Origin: Sphingobacteriaceae bacterium
GTDB taxonomy: Bacteria; Bacillota; Sulfobacillia; Thermaerobacterales; RSA17
Length of the DNA: 34,703 bases
Assembly: GCA_035303785.1 (NCBI GenBank)
Contig: DATGRI010000012.1
Span: forward strand, 1 to 34,703
Direction of reading: 5' to 3'
Of the stretch, positions 31,259 to 34,703 are shown in pieces. A program made the position numbers and the translations under genes. The notes below the pieces were generated by a model. It was not told where the DNA came from. It did no database searches and worked only from the letters and a program-made list of their open reading frames with translations. Numbering within the stretch: the first letter of the stretch is position 1; every line of letters begins with the position of its first letter.

Positions 31259-32224
31259 TCAGCGAGGGGCCGGATGGAGGGGCGGCAGGCCCCTGAGCAC
31301 CCGGCCTACATCTTCAGCCACCTGGCGTCCTACCCGTTCCTGGGCTTCCTCCGTCAACCCGGCTGTATGAGGAGTAAGGATCACCTGGTCCAAGGCCGCC
31401 AGGGGGTCGGGCTGGGGCGGCGGTTCATGCTCCCGCACGTCCAGGGCGGCGCCGGCCAGGCGGCCCGAAGTTAGGGCGGCCAGCAGGGCGGCTTCGTCCA
31501 CCACACCCCCGCGGGAAGTGTTGACCAGCAAGGCTCCCGTCCGCACGGGGGCCAGGCGCCGGGCGTTGACGTAATGCAGGGTATCCGGCCGCAAGGGCAA
31601 GTGGATGGAGATGATGTGGGCCGTGGCCCACAACTGCTCTTCTGCCACCCAGTCGACGCCGGCGGTGATGAGGTCGGGGTGCCCGGCGTGCTTACGGGGG
31701 TGGTGGGTGATGCAGTGCATTCCCAGGCACCGGGCGGCTTCCGCCACCAGGCGGCCTACGGTGCCGAAGCCCACAATGCCCCAAGTCTTGCCCCGCAGTT
31801 CGGTGCCCAGGAGGGCGCCCCGGTCCCACCGGCTGCTCCGGGCCATGGCATCGGCAGCCCGTAATCTCTTGGCCAAGGCCAGAGCCAGAGCCACGGTATG
31901 CTCGGCCACCGAAGCCGCATTCCCCCAAGGGCTGTACACTACTTGAACTCCCCGGTGCCGGCAGGCAGGCACGTCCATGTTGTCCAGGCCGGCGCCCAAA
32001 CGCCCCACCACCCGCAGATGGGGCGCCCGGGCCAGGAGGGCAGCGTCCACCAGGGTGCGGTTGCGCACCACCAGCCCATGAGCACGGGCTACAGCCTCTT
32101 CCAAGGCCTCCCGGTCTTGCGCCAGGCCGGGCTCGTACACCACGGTGCCCAGGGGTGTCAGATGCTCCAAGGTGCCGGGCGGCACGAACTCGCTGACTAC
32201 GATGTGGAATCCGGTTTCAGCCAC
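31259..32224 (-). CDS. D-isomer-specific 2-hydroxyacid dehydrogenase, sulfolactate-dehydrogenase-like
   Basis: An NAD(P)-dependent oxidoreductase of 321 residues. The Rossmann motif GFGTVG lies at 152-157; the second strand ends in CITHHPR, lacking the acidic residue of NAD-specific enzymes, so NADP use is possible. Catalytic residues are Arg238 (NTSRGG), Glu265 (DVREHEPP) and His286 (LTPHTAG). The N-terminal pattern (VVSEF, VVYEPGL, LVVRNRTLVD, VGRLGAGLDNMDV) recalls SlcC-type (S)-sulfolactate dehydrogenases and related 3-phosphoglycerate dehydrogenase paralogues; this comparison is from memory. It is convergent with comA. The GTG start follows AAGGAG. Confidence 0.82.
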   Translation of the reverse strand: MAETGFHIVVSEFVPPGTLEHLTPLGTVVYEPGLAQDREALEEAVARAHGLVVRNRTLVDAALLARAPHLRVVGRLGAGLDNMDVPACRHRGVQVVYSPWGNAASVAEHTVALALALAKRLRAADAMARSSRWDRGALLGTELRGKTWGIVGFGTVGRLVAEAARCLGMHCITHHPRKHAGHPDLITAGVDWVAEEQLWATAHIISIHLPLRPDTLHYVNARRLAPVRTGALLVNTSRGGVVDEAALLAALTSGRLAGAALDVREHEPPPQPDPLAALDQVILTPHTAGLTEEAQERVGRQVAEDVGRVLRGLPPLHPAPR

Positions 32225-32666
32225 GTCTCCTTGGCCTCCCCGTCAACGAAAGCCACCATGTTCAGCCAATTGTTGCTTTTCCGCAAAATTAAACTCCACT
32301 GAAACGGGCCGGATGATTGCAATTTTTGAGTTTTTGGGTGATCCGGGCAGGGCCGAGCAGGGCCTGGAAGGGCCTAAAGCGCCAAGTTTGGCCGGTATTG
32401 GGCGAGATTCTGCGCCCATCGGCAATTTTGCCCCGCAAAAAATGGCCCCCTACGGTACAAAAACTCAAAATGTTGCTCAGTACGCCCGAAAAGCAAGTGC
32501 AACTTTTTGCGGAATGGCCTGATCCAGCCGCTGAACGCCGGCCTGGCAGCTGCCCGGACGCCCTTCATGGAAAAATGTATGCCTGCAGTCGGCCGGGCTT
32601 GTGAGTCACCGGCCGGTCCACCGGGCGAATAGGTTGAAAAGGCTGAATCAGGAGGGGGGAAGGCCT
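32225..32666. other. AT-richer intergenic region between divergent dehydrogenase and cysH
   Basis: About 440 bases with lower GC content than the surroundings. It holds a long imperfect inverted repeat (separate entry) and, nearer cysH, a 7-bp GC-rich hairpin (CGGCCGG at 32590-32596 with CCGGCCG at 32609-32615). The small open frames inside have no ribosome-binding sites or recognisable products. Promoters for both flanking genes must lie here, but none is convincing. Confidence 0.5.
32279..32514. repeat. imperfect long inverted repeat, possible MITE-like or regulatory element
   Basis: TTCCGCAAAA at 32279-32288 recurs inverted at 32505-32514. Further inside, GCAATTTTTGAGTTTTTG (32319-32336) recurs inverted at 32458-32476 with one substitution and one extra base. 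The spacing between the two blocks is 30 bases on the left and 28 on the right, so the arms are about 57-58 bases each. Poly-A/T runs are unusual for this genome segment. Confidence 0.55.
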
Positions 32667-33377
32667 ATGGCGTTGCAGCAGTCGGTGGACTGGGACCAAA
32701 TGGGCCGCCGGTGGGAGGCGGCCCCGTCGGAAGAAGTGCTGGCCTGGGCGACCCGCACCTTCGGCGACGGGGTGGCTTTGGCCTGCAGCTTCGGCGCCGA
32801 GGATATGGTGCTGGTCCACATGCTGGCCCGGGTGGCGCCCGGCGCCCGGGTATTTTATTTGGACACCCACCTGCTCTTTTCCGAGACATACGACTTGGCC
32901 CACAGGGCGGCTGAGCGCTATCCCCTGCAATTTGAGCGCATCGAGCCTGAATTGACCCTGGCCCAACAGGAGGCGGAGCACGGGCCGGCCCTGTGGGAGC
33001 GCCAGCCCGACCAATGCTGCTTCATCCGCAAGGTGCAGCCCCTGCAGGGAGTACTGGCTGGCCTGTCGGCCTGGATTACCGGCATCCGCCGGGACCAGAC
33101 CCCGGAACGGGCCAACGCTCCGGTGGTGGGCTGGGATGACCGCTTCGGCCTGGCCAAGGTCAACCCCCTGGCCCGCTGGACTTGGGACGACGTGTGGCAG
33201 TACATCCGGGAGCATGACGTGCCCCACAATCCCCTGCACCACCAGGGGTATCCCAGCATCGGCTGCCTGCCCTGCACGGCGCCCGTCGACCCCGGCGCCG
33301 ATCCCCGGTCGGGACGCTGGCAAGGTCACGGGAAGCGGGAATGCGGCCTCCACGGCGCCGGGGGGTCGGCGCAATGA
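32667..33377 (+). CDS. cysH: assimilatory APS/PAPS reductase (iron-sulfur type)
   Basis: Reduces adenylyl sulfate (or PAPS) to sulfite with thioredoxin. It has 236 residues. The PP-loop-like start ACSFGAEDMVLVHML (39-53) binds the nucleotide. The [4Fe-4S] cysteines Cys117-Cys118 and Cys200/Cys203 (SIGCLPC) are all present, which is diagnostic of the iron-sulfur type that can use APS. The catalytic cysteine is Cys226 in KRECGLH near the C-terminus. The ATG at 32667 follows AGGAGGGGGG. It overlaps sat by 4 bases (ATGA). No APS kinase gene is in view, which fits direct APS reduction. Confidence 0.95.
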   Translation: MALQQSVDWDQMGRRWEAAPSEEVLAWATRTFGDGVALACSFGAEDMVLVHMLARVAPGARVFYLDTHLLFSETYDLAHRAAERYPLQFERIEPELTLAQQEAEHGPALWERQPDQCCFIRKVQPLQGVLAGLSAWITGIRRDQTPERANAPVVGWDDRFGLAKVNPLARWTWDDVWQYIREHDVPHNPLHHQGYPSIGCLPCTAPVDPGADPRSGRWQGHGKRECGLHGAGGSAQ

Positions 33378-34703
33378 AAAAGGACGGCTTCAGCGGCGAA
33401 GGGATGCGGGGTACAGGCTTGCGCGACGAAGTACGGCATGACGAAGGGCTGCGCGACGGCGGGCTCCCGCCGCCCCACGGCGGCCGGCTGGTGAACCGGC
33501 TGCTGACGGGCGAAGCCCGGGAGGCAGGCCTGGCCGCCTGGGCCGCCTTGCCCCGGATTGCTCTGGACGCCGTGGCCACGGCCGACGCCCGGCTGATTGC
33601 CGCCGGCGCCTACAGCCCCATCGCCGGCTTCATGACCAGAGACGACTACGAATCGGTAGTGGAAGAAATGCACCTGGCAAACGGGCTGCCTTGGACCATT
33701 CCCATCACCTTGACGGTGGATGAGGAAACCGCCGCCCGGCTGCCCTTGGACGGCAGGGCCGCCCTGGCCGATACCCAAGGCCGGCCTTTGGCCATTCTCC
33801 AGGTGGAAGACATTTTTCGCTTCAACAAGGCCCGGGAAGCCCACTTCGTATACGGCACCGAGAGCCTGGAACATCCGGGAGTTGCGGCCCTCTACCGGCG
33901 GGGCGACGTGGCCGTGGGCGGCGCCTTGACCTGGCTGGCTGCATTGGACGAAGGCGGTGAGGGCGGAGGCGGTGAAGGCAGAGGCGCTGAGGGCTCCAGT
34001 GCCGGTGGTGCCGGCACCGGCGCAGGAATCCAGCGGCCCCTGACGCCGGCGGAAACCCGGCGGGAGTTCCAGGCCCGGGGCTGGCGGGACGTGGTGGGCT
34101 TCCAAACCCGCAATCCCATCCACCGAGCCCATGAGTACATCCAGAAATGCGCCTTGGAACTGGCCGACGGCCTGCTGCTCCATCCCCTGGTGGGGTGGAC
34201 CCGGAGGGAGGACATCCCGGCGGAAGTGCGGATGGCTTCCTACGACGTGATGATCCGGAACTACTACCCCCGGGAGCGGGTGCTGCTGACGGGCTTCCCC
34301 GCCGCCATGCGCTACGCCGGCCCCCGGGAGGCGGTGTTCCACGCCTTGGTGCGGAAAAATTACGGTTGCCGCTATTTCATCGTGGGCCGGGACCACGCCG
34401 GCGTGGGCGGCTTCTACGATCCATATGAATGCCAGGGGATTTTCCGGCGCTTCCGGCCGGAGCAGCTGGGCGTATCGCCCTTGTTTTTCGAGCCGGCCTT
34501 CTACTGCCGGGCCTGCGGCGGCATGGCCACCCGCAAGACGTGCCCCCACGGGCCTGACCAGCACGTGCATTTGAGCGGCACCCAGGTGCGGGAGCGGCTG
34601 GCGGCGGGGGAGGAACTGCCCCGGGAGTTCAGCCGGCCCGAAGTGGCCGCTTTGCTGGCGGCGGCCCTAACGAAAAACGGCCCGCCGCCCGAAAAGGGAA
34701 GTA
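33374..34703 (+). CDS. sat: sulfate adenylyltransferase (3' end cut by window edge)
   Basis: Forms adenylyl sulfate from ATP and sulfate. The 443 codons present run to the window edge without a stop. Motifs: TRNPIHRAHEY from about 245, the LVGWTRREDIP segment, GFPAAMRYAGPREA, GRDHAGVGGFYDPYE near 338, and a zinc-type cysteine set CRACGG with TCPHG near 380-400. The terminal PREFSRPEVAALL shows the family end is near. Two oddities: an N-terminal extension of about 45 charged residues, and a Gly/Glu/Ala/Ser-rich insertion of about 25 residues near 195-220. It is translationally coupled to cysH. Confidence 0.94.
   Translation, partial: MKKDGFSGEGMRGTGLRDEVRHDEGLRDGGLPPPHGGRLVNRLLTGEAREAGLAAWAALPRIALDAVATADARLIAAGAYSPIAGFMTRDDYESVVEEMHLANGLPWTIPITLTVDEETAARLPLDGRAALADTQGRPLAILQVEDIFRFNKAREAHFVYGTESLEHPGVAALYRRGDVAVGGALTWLAALDEGGEGGGGEGRGAEGSSAGGAGTGAGIQRPLTPAETRREFQARGWRDVVGFQTRNPIHRAHEYIQKCALELADGLLLHPLVGWTRREDIPAEVRMASYDVMIRNYYPRERVLLTGFPAAMRYAGPREAVFHALVRKNYGCRYFIVGRDHAGVGGFYDPYECQGIFRRFRPEQLGVSPLFFEPAFYCRACGGMATRKTCPHGPDQHVHLSGTQVRERLAAGEELPREFSRPEVAALLAAALTKNGPPPEKGS

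Noticed and set aside
32317-32604. Open frames of 60-95 codons inside the AT-richer island
   Set aside because: They run through the inverted repeat on both strands, lack ribosome-binding sites and have no recognisable product.

Overview
The window is a GC-rich, densely packed bacterial chromosome segment. It carries ECF and sigma-A type promoters, strong Shine-Dalgarno (SD) sequences, many TTG start codons, a SleB-type spore-cortex hydrolase, a DUF2512-like membrane protein, a BirA/BioY biotin locus and a b6-like menaquinol:cytochrome c reductase. Together these suggest a deep-branching, high-GC, endospore-forming member of the Bacillota (Symbiobacterium/Thermaerobacter/Sulfobacillus-like). 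The phylum is inferred from gene content and style, not from a marker gene. I see no phage, insertion sequence, integrase or CRISPR array.

Layout. (1) 1-4094: a partial PHP phosphoesterase on the minus strand, then a rightward glycolysis unit (zinc ribbon, pfkA, pyk with a C-terminal PEP-utilizer domain) behind a good sigma-A promoter. (2) 4131-6032: tRNA-Leu(CAA), its terminator, and birA-bioY behind a promoter whose -35 lies inside a BirA-type operator. (3) 6070-9081: an L,D-transpeptidase, then an ECF sigma/anti-sigma pair preceded by an ECF-type promoter, so probably autoregulated. (4) 9178-15524: a LonB-like protease, polA and mutM, tightly coupled; mutM ends convergently on an MDR oxidoreductase, sharing stop-codon bases. 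(5) 16637-18292: a 67-residue protein, coaE, a lytic transglycosylase and a small membrane protein. (6) 18317-21268: tRNA-Leu(CAG), an FMN split-barrel protein (minus), tRNA-Leu(GAG), then fba-glpX (gluconeogenesis). (7) 21386-22106: a DUF2512-like protein, a small basic protein and a bidirectional terminator.

(8) 22163-27257, minus strand: a respiratory operon in the order cytochrome b, subunit IV, Rieske protein (with a long Ala/Lys/Pro-rich N-terminal extension and a Tat motif), 45-residue membrane protein, diheme cytochrome c, NERD-like membrane protein. A four-cluster ferredoxin with its own extended -10 promoter follows. The operon promoter overlaps a perfect palindrome and gives a leader of about 200 nt. 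(9) 27429-31209: an SH3 protein, the SleB-type hydrolase, an MFS transporter and a ComA-type phosphosulfolactate synthase. The SD sequences of the hydrolase and MFS genes are buried in perfect 9- and 11-bp hairpins; comA has a weaker 6-bp version. (10) 31259-34703: a D-2-hydroxyacid dehydrogenase resembling sulfolactate dehydrogenases (minus), an AT-richer intergenic stretch with a long imperfect inverted repeat, then cysH-sat.

The most interesting combination is at the right end. sat and cysH would make sulfite, ComA joins sulfite to phosphoenolpyruvate, and the neighbouring dehydrogenase and MFS protein could interconvert and move the resulting sulfolactate. Sulfolactate is known from Bacillus spores, and a spore-lytic enzyme sits beside these genes. 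This is an inference from gene neighbourhood. The hairpin-buried ribosome-binding sites in the same stretch are directly visible.
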